Origin: Catenulispora sp. GP43
Lineage (GTDB): Bacteria > Actinomycetota > Actinomycetes > Streptomycetales > Catenulisporaceae
NCBI RefSeq assembly: GCF_041260665.1
Contig: NZ_JBGCCT010000029.1
Span: 86,175 to 150,174 of the forward strand
Direction of reading: 5' to 3'
DNA: 64,000 bases
Below the pieces are notes generated by a model. The model ran no database searches and was not told where the DNA came from. It saw only the letters and a program-made list of their open reading frames with translations. Positions 33,436-41,230 of this stretch are shown here, one piece after another (within the stretch, counting starts at the first letter, position 1; each line of letters starts with the position of its first letter). The position numbers were made by a program, and so were the translations under genes.

Positions 33436-34686
33436 GTGGCGCGCCTCCCCGACCGAAGAAGCCTCCCCGACCGACGACGACTCACCGTCCTCCTCGGCGT
33501 CTTCGGCGCTCTGAGCCTCGCCGCCTACCTGGTCATCCGCACGCTCGCGCACCCGACCATGATCGACATGGTCGTCTACCGGCAAGAGGGCCTGGCGGTC
33601 CTGCACGGCCACGACCTGTATGGCACCGCCGTCAGCGTCGGCACCGCCGGCGGCAACCAACTGCCGGCGACCTACCCGCCGTTCGCGGCGATGCTCTTCG
33701 CCGCGATCAGCTGGATGCCGGTCGGCGTGCTGAAGGTTGTGGTGACCGCCGTGAACATCGCGTTGCTGGTCACGGTCGTGCACCTGGCGGCGAAGCTCGT
33801 CGGGGGCTGGATGGACCGGCCGGCTTTCGCCGAGCGGTGGGCCCTGGTCGCCGCGATCGCCGGGCTCGGGCTGTGGTTCGAGCCGGTGTGGACCACGCTG
33901 CGCTACGGCCAGATCAACCTGGCGCTGGTCGGGCTAATCCTCTTCGACCTCACCCGGCCGGCCGCGAGCAAGTGGCCGCGAGGCCTCGGTATCGGGCTGG
34001 CGACCGGCATCAAGCTGACCCCGGGCGTCTTCATCCTGTGGTTCCTGCTGGCGGGCCGGCGGCGGGAGGCCGTCGTCTCGGCGGCCGGTGCGGTCGGGAC
34101 CATGGTCGTCGGGTTCGCCGTACTCCCCCACGCGTCGGTGAAGTTCTGGCTGCACGAGGTCTGGGACACCAGCAAGGTCGGCAAGACCTACATCACCGAC
34201 AACCAGTCGCTGTCCGGGATGATCGCGCGGGTCACTCACATCGACGATCCCAAGGCGCTGTGGGCCGTCGCGGCGGTCGTCGTGCTGGCAGCGGGTTTGT
34301 GGGTGGCGGCTCAGAGCTCCAAGCGCGGGGACACCGCACTCGGTGCGATCACCTGCGCCGTCACCGGCCTCCTGATTTCGCCGATCAGCTGGTCGCACCA
34401 CTGGGTGTGGGCCGTTCCGGCGGCGATGCTGCTGGCCGTGCGGGCGCCGAGAGTCGCGGCGGCGTGGTGCGCGGTGTTCGTGTCGTTCCTGATCTGGGCC
34501 GTGCCGCACAAGGTCAGCGGCCCCTCCCCGGACCTGAACCCGCTGCAGATGCTGCTCAGTTCGCTCTATCCGTTGGCCGGACTGGCTTTCCTCGTCTGGG
34601 GCTGGAGGGAGTCCACCCGGGCCCAGCCGGTCGAGGCCTCGTACCGGCGGAGCATTTTGGCCGGGACGCCGCCGACCACGCAGTGA
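33436..34686 (+). CDS. GT87-family membrane glycosyltransferase (polyprenyl-phosphate-mannose dependent)
   Basis: 416 residues with about ten membrane helices. The start is GTG 33436, 24 bp after the GMC stop. DMVVYRQEGLAVLHGHDLY in the first periplasmic loop contains the conserved acidic residue of the GT-C class, followed by ATYPPFAAMLFA. LGLWFEPVWTTLRYGQINLALVGLIL and ISPISWSHHWVW are typical of the DUF2029/GT87 group to which mycobacterial PimE and Rv2181 belong. These enzymes transfer mannose from polyprenyl-phosphate mannose to lipids, lipomannan or proteins outside the membrane. The acceptor is unknown. The last 121 bp overlap the convergent acyltransferase gene. Confidence 0.85.
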   Translation: MARLPDRRSLPDRRRLTVLLGVFGALSLAAYLVIRTLAHPTMIDMVVYRQEGLAVLHGHDLYGTAVSVGTAGGNQLPATYPPFAAMLFAAISWMPVGVLKVVVTAVNIALLVTVVHLAAKLVGGWMDRPAFAERWALVAAIAGLGLWFEPVWTTLRYGQINLALVGLILFDLTRPAASKWPRGLGIGLATGIKLTPGVFILWFLLAGRRREAVVSAAGAVGTMVVGFAVLPHASVKFWLHEVWDTSKVGKTYITDNQSLSGMIARVTHIDDPKALWAVAAVVVLAAGLWVAAQSSKRGDTALGAITCAVTGLLISPISWSHHWVWAVPAAMLLAVRAPRVAAAWCAVFVSFLIWAVPHKVSGPSPDLNPLQMLLSSLYPLAGLAFLVWGWRESTRAQPVEASYRRSILAGTPPTTQ

Positions 34687-35228
34687 TCGGGGAACTCCCC
34701 GCGGACCACGCTGCCCGCCGCCACGACGACGTTGCGGCCCAGGACCGTGCCCGGCAGGATCACCGCGTTGGTGCCGATCCAGCAGCCCGGCCCGATGCGC
34801 ACCGGGGCCTCGCTGGGCCACTGCTTGCCGATCGGGACGTCGGGGTCGTCGTAGCCGTGGTTCTGGTCGGTGATGTAGACGTTGGGGCCGGTGTACACGT
34901 CGTCGCCGATGTCGATCGAGCGGTGGCCCACCACGTGGCTGCCCCGGCCGAGCACCACGCCGTCACCGATCCGCACCAGGGTGTCCGGGCCGAGGTCCAG
35001 GCCCGGGACGAAGCCGGCGGAGATGGTGACGCCGGCACCGATCAGCACGTGCGCGCCCACGGATATATAGCGTTCCCCGAAGACCGTTCCGGGCGGGAAG
35101 GCCATCGTGGACCCCTCGCCGAACGCGGCGAAACGGCGGGCGGTCGGCGAGCCCGCGTGCACCTTCCCGGCCTTGGCCAGCCAGCCCCACAGGCCGCCCG
35201 CCAGCCGGTTGCCCAGCGCTGACACCAT
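34566..35228 (-). CDS. Left-handed beta-helix (hexapeptide-repeat) acyltransferase
   Basis: 220 residues. Imperfect hexapeptide repeats run from about residue 50 to 185 (VFGERYISVGAHVLIGAG, LVRIGDGVVLGRGSHV, VYTGPNVYITDQNHGYDD, VRIGPGCWIGTNAVILPG, VVVAAGSVVRGEFPDHCVVGGVPAKMLR). The catalytic-type His occurs in TDQNHGYDDP, as in maltose/galactoside O-acetyltransferases and related sugar acyltransferases. The GGVPAKMLRRYE ending is classic; 30 further residues follow and lie in the overlap with the GT87 gene. Acetylation of an extracellular or cell-wall sugar is plausible, and the pairing with a mannosyltransferase is suggestive only. The start is preceded by no strong ribosome binding site. 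Confidence 0.82.
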   Translation of the reverse strand: MVSALGNRLAGGLWGWLAKAGKVHAGSPTARRFAAFGEGSTMAFPPGTVFGERYISVGAHVLIGAGVTISAGFVPGLDLGPDTLVRIGDGVVLGRGSHVVGHRSIDIGDDVYTGPNVYITDQNHGYDDPDVPIGKQWPSEAPVRIGPGCWIGTNAVILPGTVLGRNVVVAAGSVVRGEFPDHCVVGGVPAKMLRRYEASTGWARVDSLQPQTRKASPANG

Positions 35229-35392
35229 GGCCGATACGGTACCCCCTGCGTGTGATCTTCCAGAGCGGTATAGGCGTTGGATAACTGTTCGATCACGGCC
35301 GTGAGGTGTTCAGCCTTCGGGTACCGGCCCCGGCCCCCGTACCTCTATGGTTCCGTTGGATTCGCAGAGGACATCAGGGGAGGACCACAGAC

Positions 35393-36130
35393 ATGCACTC
35401 AGTGGGGGGCGTCCTACTGGCAGCCATACCGTCCGCCGACAACATCCACGTCCCGACCCACTGGGACGCCGTCGGCCGCATCGCCCTGGCCTGGGGCCTG
35501 ACCTTCGCGCTGGGCTTCGAGCGGCAGATCCGCGGCGCGATGGCCGGCGACCGGACCTTCTCGCTGCTGGGCGCGGCCACCGCGCTGATCGGCGTGCTGG
35601 CCGGCAACGGCGCGAGCACGATCCTGGCCGGCGCGGTCACCGGCATCGGCTTCATCGGCGGCGGTCTGTGCTTCCGGCAGACCGTCCAGGAGCACGAGGT
35701 GCTGCACGGCATCACCACCGCGGCGAGCATATTCGCCTGCTCGGCGATCGGCGCGGCCTGCGGCCTGGGCCTGGTGAAGGAGTCGATCGCGGCGACCGTG
35801 GCGACGCTGCTCACCCTGGAACTGCGCCACATCCCGCTCATCCGCACGCTCGACGCGCGCCGCTGGGACGGCCTGGTCCACCACGACGAGCACGTGCACT
35901 CGCACTTCTTCAGCCGCGGCGCGGCGATCCCGGCGCAGATGGTGGAGGCCCGGGTGGCCACCGCCGACACCGCGGACAGCGACGCGGTGGTGCTGATCAA
36001 CCCGGTGATCGCCGCGCAGCAGGCGGCCGCGGCCACCGCGGCGACGGTCGCCCCGGACGTGCCGGTGGTGGCCGACGCGGGAGTCCCTGCCGACGGGGGC
36101 GCCGTGGCGGCGCCGGCCGGAAAGCAGTGA
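35393..36130 (+). CDS. MgtC/SapB family membrane protein
   Basis: 245 residues from ATG 35393 behind GGGGAGG. It has an N-terminal membrane domain of about four helices with the family core LTFALGFERQIRG, TFSLLGAATALIG, AGAVTGIGFIGGGLCFRQ and ITTAASIFACSAIGAACGLG. A soluble C-terminal domain (about 150-245) begins with RRWDGLVHHDEHVHSHFF and ends in an Ala/Val-rich tail. MgtC proteins are needed by Salmonella and Mycobacterium to grow in low Mg2+ and in phagosomes, where MgtC inhibits the F-type ATP synthase; the role in saprophytes is unclear. It is monocistronic, ending at the terminator 36158-36192. Confidence 0.88.
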   Translation: MHSVGGVLLAAIPSADNIHVPTHWDAVGRIALAWGLTFALGFERQIRGAMAGDRTFSLLGAATALIGVLAGNGASTILAGAVTGIGFIGGGLCFRQTVQEHEVLHGITTAASIFACSAIGAACGLGLVKESIAATVATLLTLELRHIPLIRTLDARRWDGLVHHDEHVHSHFFSRGAAIPAQMVEARVATADTADSDAVVLINPVIAAQQAAAATAATVAPDVPVVADAGVPADGGAVAAPAGKQ

Positions 36131-36157
36131 GCGAAACAGGGTTCTGAAAAACACGGC

Positions 36158-36192
36158 GGGCCGGACGACTTCGCAGTCGTCCGGCCCTTTCG
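36158..36192 (+). terminator. Intrinsic terminator after mgtC-like gene
   Basis: A perfect 13-bp stem (36158-36170 / 36175-36187) with a TCGC loop, followed by TTTCGTT, 27 bp after the stop codon. Confidence 0.88.
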
Positions 36193-36621
36193 TTCATGGT
36201 GGGCCGACACCGGGGGCCATCGGTACGGCAGCGGTTTGTGTGACGGTGGTGGTGGCGACGGTAGCGGTGGCGGCGCAGGTTCGGTGAAGATCCGCTAGGG
36301 AGCGCGAACGGTTCCACCGTTGTTCGGTTGATCACAGACGGGTCGGCGCCGGCCCGCGAGACGCCACCGAAGCGCTCGGCGGCAACCGTTTGACCAGGGG
36401 CTTTGGACAATATACTGATCGTCCGTGCTACCCTCGTGGTCGCCGGTGCGTAGAAGATGTCCCCGGGCCTCAAATTACGCCGTCGCGGAATACCGTTCGG
36501 CTGGAGCTGCGGCGAGCTTTCCGCCGCGAGGCGACACGCGCACCGGCGCTAAACCTTTTCACTTCTGGAATGATGGTCACCACCATCGCAATGTTCCCTT
36601 CCATTCCAGGAGCAGATCGAA
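36193..36621. other. Long 5' region of the NagD-like gene
   Basis: About 430 bp without a gene. A 15-bp perfect palindrome AACGGT-TCC-ACCGTT lies at 36307-36321. TTGACC (36390-36395) and TATACT (36411-36416), 15 bp apart, could form a promoter, leaving a 5' untranslated leader of about 200 nt. The leader is relatively AT-rich around 36460-36600. No riboswitch class is recognisable. Confidence 0.4.
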
Positions 36622-37401
36622 GTGCATGACCGCAAGCCAGTCGAATGCTGGATGACCGACATGGACGGCGTCCTGATCCGCGAGGGACACATGATCCCCG
36701 GCGCGGACGAGTTCATCCGCCGGCTTCGGAGCAAGGACCGACCGTTCCTGGTCCTGACCAACAACTCGATCTACACCCCGCACGACCTGTCGGCGCGTCT
36801 GACGAACCTGGGCATCCCGCTGCCCGAGGAGCACATCTGGACCTCGGCGCTGGCCACCGCGCAGTTCCTGGACAGCCAGCGGCCCAACGGAACCGCCTAC
36901 GTCATAGGGGAAGCCGGACTCACCACGGCGCTGTACGACGTCGGATACACCCTGTCCGAGGCCTCCCCGGACTACGTGGTCCTCGGCGAGACCCGGGCCT
37001 ACAGCATCGACGCCATCACCCGCGCGATCCGTCTGGTGTCCAACGGCGCGCGCTTCATCGCCACCAACCCGGACGCCACCGGCCCGACCCCGGAGGGCCC
37101 GCAGCCGGCCTGCGGCGCCGTCGCGGCGCTCATCACGAAGGCCACCGGTGTGGAGCCCTACTTCGTGGGTAAGCCGAACCCACTGATGATGCGCGAGGGT
37201 CTGAACAAGATCGAGGCGCACTCGGAAGTGACCGCGATGATCGGTGACCGCATGGACACCGACGTGCTGTGCGGCATCGAGGCGGGTCTGGAGACCTTCC
37301 TGGTGCTGTCCGGCGTGACCCAGGCCGACGAGATCGACCGCTTCCCCTTCCGGCCCAACCGGATCGTGAAGTCGATCGCCGACCTGGTCGACGTGGTCTG
37401 A
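36622..37401 (+). CDS. HAD-superfamily class IIA hydrolase (NagD-like phosphatase)
   Basis: 259 residues from GTG 36622 (AGGAG upstream). The HAD motifs are MTDMDGVL (nucleophile Asp13 and Asp15), LTNNS (motif II), Lys in VGKPNPLMM and [16 protein letters not shown] (motif IV, Mg2+). The cap domain sits between motifs II and III, which defines class IIA and groups it with NagD, PGP/glycerol-3-phosphate phosphatases and p-nitrophenyl phosphatases. NagD of E. coli dephosphorylates UMP and GMP; the mycobacterial relative hydrolyses glycerol-3-phosphate. The gene is preceded by an unusually long non-coding leader and followed 71 bp later by a small ORF. Confidence 0.88.
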   Translation: MHDRKPVECWMTDMDGVLIREGHMIPGADEFIRRLRSKDRPFLVLTNNSIYTPHDLSARLTNLGIPLPEEHIWTSALATAQFLDSQRPNGTAYVIGEAGLTTALYDVGYTLSEASPDYVVLGETRAYSIDAITRAIRLVSNGARFIATNPDATGPTPEGPQPACGAVAALITKATGVEPYFVGKPNPLMMREGLNKIEAHSEVTAMIGDRMDTDVLCGIEAGLETFLVLSGVTQADEIDRFPFRPNRIVKSIADLVDVV

Positions 37402-37472
37402 GTCAAGAGCAGGTCCCGACGGTGAACACCTTCGTTCCCGCCGCGCGTCGGCCGGAAGACAGTGGTTTGACA

Positions 37473-37682
37473 ATGTATGAGAACAGCAGGGGCGGCGCCG
37501 GCAGGGCCGCCATCGGATCCATGAGCGGCACCCCGGTCTTCGACGCGCTGGTCGCGCAGTTCCGGGCCAACTTCCGCACCGTGCCCGGGGAGCCGTGGTC
37601 GCCGCAGCCGGTGCCGCGGTTCGCCGAGCTCGCGGTGCGCTCCGACCGGTACGGGCTGCCCGCGGGACAGGGCGGGCTGTAA
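37473..37682 (+). CDS. Small hypothetical protein
   Basis: 69 residues from ATG 37473, or 53 from an internal ATG at 37521 (MSGTPVFDALVAQF). Codon bias is good. VFDALVAQFRANFRTVPGEPWSPQPVPRF followed by a GYGLPAGQGGL-like end gives a short helix and a Pro-rich tail. There is no signal peptide or helix long enough for a membrane. It may be co-transcribed with the NagD-like gene. I do not recognise a family. Confidence 0.5.
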   Translation: MYENSRGGAGRAAIGSMSGTPVFDALVAQFRANFRTVPGEPWSPQPVPRFAELAVRSDRYGLPAGQGGL

Positions 37683-37729
37683 CGGCCGACTCGCCGGCCG
37701 CCGCGCCCCTCGCGGGTCCGGCGGCGAAT

Positions 37730-37813
37730 TCAGCACGCACCGCCCCGGCACGCGTACCACCACACGCCGATGATCAAGGCGTAGTGGAACGCGATCGCGC
37801 CGGAAATCGACAC
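37730..37813 (-). CDS. Possible 27-residue membrane microprotein
   Basis: A short frame from GTG 37813 to TGA 37730 on the minus strand. It encodes a hydrophilic start (SISGAI), a hydrophobic and aromatic core (FHYALIIGVWWYAC) and the tail RGGAC. 25 of 27 codons end in G or C, a bias typical of true genes here. No good ribosome binding site is seen, and the terminator hairpin 37821-37850 lies just upstream, which argues against a strong transcript from that side. Tentative. Confidence 0.25.
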   Translation of the reverse strand: MSISGAIAFHYALIIGVWWYACRGGAC

Positions 37814-37818
37814 CTGCC

Positions 37819-37852
37819 AAGGATGTCCCCGCTCAGCCGCGGGGACATCCGC
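37819..37852. terminator. Terminator hairpin between the small ORFs and the acetoacetyl-CoA synthetase gene
   Basis: A 12-bp stem (37821-37832 / 37839-37850) with a 6-nt loop, located 9 bp from the stop codon of the minus-strand synthetase gene. There is no clear T-tract. It could serve both directions. Confidence 0.65.
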
Positions 37853-37860
37853 TCAGGTAC

Positions 37861-39885
37861 TCAGTTCTCTGAGTTGCGCCTGCTCGCGTACTCGATGAAC
37901 CACTCGATCAGCGCCGGATCGTCCACCGTCCCGAGGTTCACCGCCTTCGCCGGGTCGGCGCCGGTCAGCAGCCGCTTCACCGGGATCTCCAGCCGCTTGC
38001 CGGTGCGGGTGTGCGGGACGCCGGGGATCTCGACGAGCTCGTCGGGGACGTGGCGGGGCGTGAGTTCGGCGCGGATGGCGGCGGCCACGCGCTTCCTGAG
38101 GCCGTCGTCCAGGACCGCGTCCGGCGCCAGGTGCACGAACAGCGGCATCCAGTAGCCGCCGTCGGCGAGTTCGACGCCGATCACCAGCGATTCGCGGACT
38201 TCCGGCAGCTTCTCCACGACCTCGTAGATGTCCGCGGAGCCCATGCGGACGCCCTGCTTGTTCAGCGTGGAGTCCGAGCGGCCGTGGATGATGACACCGC
38301 CGCGCTCGGTGATCGTGCACCAGTCGCCGTGCCGCCACACGCCGGGGAACACGTCGAAGTACGCGTCGTGGTACTTGTGGCCGTCGGGGTCGTTCCAGAA
38401 CTTCACCGGCATCGACGGCGTCGGCGCGGTCAGGACCAGCTCGCCGACCTCGCCGAGGTGCGGGTGGCCGGCGGCGTCCCAGGACTCCACGCGGCAGCCG
38501 AGCGCGCGGCACTGGATCTCGCCGGAGTAGACCGGCAGCAGCGGGTTGCCGGCGACGAAGGCGGTGCACACGTCGGTGCCGCCGGACAACGAGTTCAGCC
38601 AGATGTCCGAGCCCACCGCCTCGTAGACCCAGCGGAAGCCGGTCGGGGGCAGCGGGGAGCCGGTGGAGCCGATCGCGCGCAGCGCCGACAGGTCCAGGTC
38701 GCGGCCCGGGTGCAGCTCAGCCTTCTGCGAGGCCATCAGGTAGCCGGCACTGGTGCCGAGCATCGTCGCGCCGGTCTTCTCCGCGAGCTGCCACAGCCCG
38801 CTGACGTCCGGGAACGCGGGGCTGCCGTCGTACAGCACGGCGGTCGCGCCGAGCAGCAGCGAGCCCAGGACCACGTTCCACATCATCCAGCTGGTGGAGG
38901 AGTACCAGAAGAAGCGGTCGCCCTCCTGGACGCCCATGTGGAAGGCGATGGCCTTGTAGTGCTCCAGCAGGATGCCGCCGTGGCCGTGGACGATGCCCTT
39001 GGGCAGGCCGGTGGTGCCCGAGGAGTACAGGATCCACAGCGGGTGGTCGAAGGGCACGGCCTCGAAGACCAGCGCGGCCTGCGCGCCTTCCGGGCCGCCT
39101 TCCGAGCCGCCTTCCGAGCCCGCGACCGCCTCCGCCCAGCGGATGCTCTCGGCGCACGCCGGGCCGTCCGGGAACTGGTAGTCGACCCAGACGGTGTGCT
39201 CGACGGACGGCAGCGCGTCGCGCGTTTCCATGCACTCGGCGCGGCGGTCGATGCGCTTGCCGCCGTAGCGGTAGCCGTCGACGCCGATGAACACCTTCGG
39301 CTCGATCTGCGCGAAGCGGTCCAGGACGCCCTGGATGCCGAAGTCGGGGCCGCAGGCGGACCACACCGCGCCGAGCGAGGCCACGGCCAGCTGCGCGACG
39401 ATCGCGTGCGGGGTGTTGGGCAGGAAGGCCGCGACGGTGTCGCCGACGCCGACACCCCAGGCGCGCAGCGTGGCGGCCAGGCCCGCGACCTGGCGGCGCA
39501 GCTCGGCCCAGGAGACCTCGACGGGCTCGGCGCCCTCCTCCACGAACAGCAAGGCCGGGCGGTCGTCGGAGGCGGCGCGGAAGACGTGCTCGGCGAAGTT
39601 CAGGGTGGCGCCGGGGAACCAGCGCGCGCCGGGCATCCCGGCGTCGGGGAGGACGGCCTCGAACGGCGTCGCGGACTGCACCTCGAAGTAGCGCCAGAGG
39701 CTTTCCCAGAACTCCGCGGGGTGGTCCACGGACCACTGCCAGGCGTCCGCATAGGCCGGGAACGGTCCGACGCCCTGCTGGGGGAGCCAGTCCAGGTAGC
39801 GCTGCAGCGGCGAGCCCAGACGCTGCGCGTCGGTCGGCGTCCAGAGCAGTTCCCCGAACGCGGCGGGCTGGTCGGCTGCGGACAT
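37861..39885 (-). CDS. Acetoacetate-CoA ligase (acetoacetyl-CoA synthetase)
   Basis: 674 residues, typical of AacS. ANL-superfamily motifs are present: YSSGTTGLPKGIVHGHGG (P-loop-like AMP-binding), GSTGSPLPPTGFRWVYE, LSGGTDVCTAF, and ERGGVIIHGRSDSTLNKQGVRMGSADIY for the hinge; TRTGKRLEIPVKRLL supplies the C-terminal catalytic Lys. The family-specific N-terminus WQWSVDHPAEFWESLWRYF and RWFPGATLNFAEHVFR distinguish it from acetyl-CoA synthetase. It activates acetoacetate to acetoacetyl-CoA, feeding ketone-body or leucine-derived carbon into acetyl-CoA or polyhydroxybutyrate. A non-conserved insert of GSEGG repeats lies around residue 255. The divergent region upstream faces the HxlR gene, which is co-directional with it. 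Confidence 0.9.
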   Translation of the reverse strand: MSAADQPAAFGELLWTPTDAQRLGSPLQRYLDWLPQQGVGPFPAYADAWQWSVDHPAEFWESLWRYFEVQSATPFEAVLPDAGMPGARWFPGATLNFAEHVFRAASDDRPALLFVEEGAEPVEVSWAELRRQVAGLAATLRAWGVGVGDTVAAFLPNTPHAIVAQLAVASLGAVWSACGPDFGIQGVLDRFAQIEPKVFIGVDGYRYGGKRIDRRAECMETRDALPSVEHTVWVDYQFPDGPACAESIRWAEAVAGSEGGSEGGPEGAQAALVFEAVPFDHPLWILYSSGTTGLPKGIVHGHGGILLEHYKAIAFHMGVQEGDRFFWYSSTSWMMWNVVLGSLLLGATAVLYDGSPAFPDVSGLWQLAEKTGATMLGTSAGYLMASQKAELHPGRDLDLSALRAIGSTGSPLPPTGFRWVYEAVGSDIWLNSLSGGTDVCTAFVAGNPLLPVYSGEIQCRALGCRVESWDAAGHPHLGEVGELVLTAPTPSMPVKFWNDPDGHKYHDAYFDVFPGVWRHGDWCTITERGGVIIHGRSDSTLNKQGVRMGSADIYEVVEKLPEVRESLVIGVELADGGYWMPLFVHLAPDAVLDDGLRKRVAAAIRAELTPRHVPDELVEIPGVPHTRTGKRLEIPVKRLLTGADPAKAVNLGTVDDPALIEWFIEYASRRNSEN

Positions 39886-39957
39886 CGTCGTCCCCCAACT
39901 TCGCGGTGGCTGCGTGAGGCCGGCTCGTGGCCGTGATCACGCCTGACAAGCGTCAGA

Positions 39958-40362
39958 TTAGCGTCCCTCGCCGGGCTCCAAAAACGACTCCTGGCACTCC
40001 ACGCCCTCCGGCAGCGGCGGGAGCTCTATCCACTTCTCGGCCCACTCGGCGAGCTGCTGGAACGCCGGCTCCAGCTCGGCACCCTTCTGGGTGAGGTGGT
40101 ACTCCACGCGCACCGGGGTCTCGGGGATCACGACGCGCTCGACCAGGCCCACCTGTTCGAACTCCTTGAGGCGTTCGGAGAGCAGGCGGTCGGAGAGCTT
40201 GGGGACGGAGCAGGCGATATCGGTGTAGCGAGTGGAGCCGGCGAGCATCGCCCGGAGGATCGCCCCGGACCAGCGGCGCCCGATGATCTCCACCGCGGTG
40301 TGGAAGCGCGGACAGAAGGAGCTCATGTGCTCCTCGTGCCGCGTCGCGGTGTTGTCGGCCAT
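39958..40362 (-). CDS. HxlR-family winged-helix transcriptional regulator
   Basis: 134 residues. CPRFHTAVEIIGRRWSGAILRAMLAG starts the domain with the conserved redox-relevant Cys (Cys17) of many HxlR proteins. RYTDIACSVPKLSDRLLSERLKEFEQVGLVER is the recognition helix, followed by the wing (VRVEYHLTQKGAELEPAF). HxlR proteins are dimers that sense electrophiles, quinones or aldehydes and repress adjacent detoxification genes (YodB, CatR, HypR). Here the target is very likely the divergent FMN reductase gene, because two TTAC-N5-GTAA sites lie in the intergenic region. Co-directional with the acetoacetyl-CoA synthetase gene (72 bp). Confidence 0.9.
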   Translation of the reverse strand: MADNTATRHEEHMSSFCPRFHTAVEIIGRRWSGAILRAMLAGSTRYTDIACSVPKLSDRLLSERLKEFEQVGLVERVVIPETPVRVEYHLTQKGAELEPAFQQLAEWAEKWIELPPLPEGVECQESFLEPGEGR

Positions 40363-40371
40363 AGACCTAGC

Positions 40372-40436
40372 TTACCTTCCGTAGGCGACTTGACAACCGT
40401 AAGCGCGGCGCCTACCTTCATCCTTACGAAAGGTAA
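40372..40436. promoter_or_regulatory. Paired operator sites for the HxlR regulator
   Basis: Site 1 is TTACCTTCCGTAG (40372-40384) and site 2 is TTACGAAAGGTAA (40424-40436). Both fit TTAC-N5-GTAA, the dyad used by YodB/CatR-type HxlR proteins. Centre-to-centre distance is 52 bp, about five helical turns. Both lie between the divergent regulator and reductase genes. Confidence 0.6.
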
Positions 40437-40603
40437 CCCGCTCACGCGGCGTTACCGACTACGCCCGACGCAGACCCGTCCCGGTCGGCGCCGCGGCGGG
40501 CACGACCAGGCAGGACCCCCAGCTAGACCCCAGGCAAGAGCCTTGCAAGACCCCAGCAAGACCCCAAGTACCAGTCGAATCCCCAGACCCCGGGAGCTCA
40601 GAA

Positions 40604-41173
40604 GTGACCACCAAGATCCTCGCCTTCTCCGGCGCCCTGCGTAAGGCCTCCACCAACACCGCCCTGGTCCGCGCGGCCAAGCAGCTGGCCCCCGAGGGCG
40701 TGGAGATCGAGATCTACGACGGCATCGGCCAGCTGCCCTTCTTCGACCAGGACCTGGAGGCCGACGTCCCGGCGAGCGTGGCCGAGTTCCGCGCCAAGAT
40801 CGCCGCCGCCGACGGCGTCCTGATCGCCAGCCCCGAGTACAACTACTCGATCCCCGGCGTCCTGAAGAACGCCCTGGACTGGGCCTCCCGCCCCTACGGC
40901 GAGTCGGTCCTGACCGGCAAGCCGGTCGCCGTCATGGGCGCCTCCGGCAGCGGCTTCGGCACCGTCCGCGCCCAGAACCACCTGCGCGACGTCTTCCACT
41001 GGCTGGACGCGAAGGTCGTCACCAAGCCCGAGGTCCACGTGGGCAACAACTGGGAGCGCTTCGACGGCGAGGGCAACCTGGTCGACGAGACGTCCCGCAA
41101 CCTGGTCGCCGGCCTGATCGCGGCCCTGGTGGTGCTGATCGAGGAGAACGCGAAGGTCAAGGCGAACGCCTGA
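40604..41173 (+). CDS. NAD(P)H-dependent FMN reductase (flavodoxin-fold quinone reductase)
   Basis: 189 residues from GTG 40604 (GGGAG upstream). The flavodoxin-like fold is recognisable by FSGALRKASTNTALVRAA (phosphate-binding loop), LPFFDQDLEADVPASVAEF, SPEYNYSIPGVLKNALDWAS (the family signature) and VAVMGASGSGFGTVRAQNHL. Such enzymes (ChrR, YieF, azoreductase-like) reduce quinones, chromate or azo compounds with two electrons. The divergent HxlR repressor and its operator pair suggest induction by quinones or other electrophiles. It ends at the terminator 41193-41227. Confidence 0.9.
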   Translation: MTTKILAFSGALRKASTNTALVRAAKQLAPEGVEIEIYDGIGQLPFFDQDLEADVPASVAEFRAKIAAADGVLIASPEYNYSIPGVLKNALDWASRPYGESVLTGKPVAVMGASGSGFGTVRAQNHLRDVFHWLDAKVVTKPEVHVGNNWERFDGEGNLVDETSRNLVAGLIAALVVLIEENAKVKANA

Positions 41174-41192
41174 CGCTGAGGTTTTGAGGTGG

Positions 41193-41227
41193 GCCCCGTC
41201 GCGGATGCGGCGGGGCCCGCTTTTTCG
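41193..41227 (+). terminator. Intrinsic terminator after FMN reductase gene
   Basis: A 12-bp stem (41193-41204 / 41209-41220, one G-U pair) with a GGAT loop and a five-T run at 41223-41227, four bases before the stop codon of the convergent DUF89 gene. Confidence 0.85.
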
Positions 41228-41230
41228 CTG

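Noticed and set aside
36193..36621. Riboswitch in the NagD-like leader
   Set aside because: No known riboswitch core recognised; left only as an unexplained leader.
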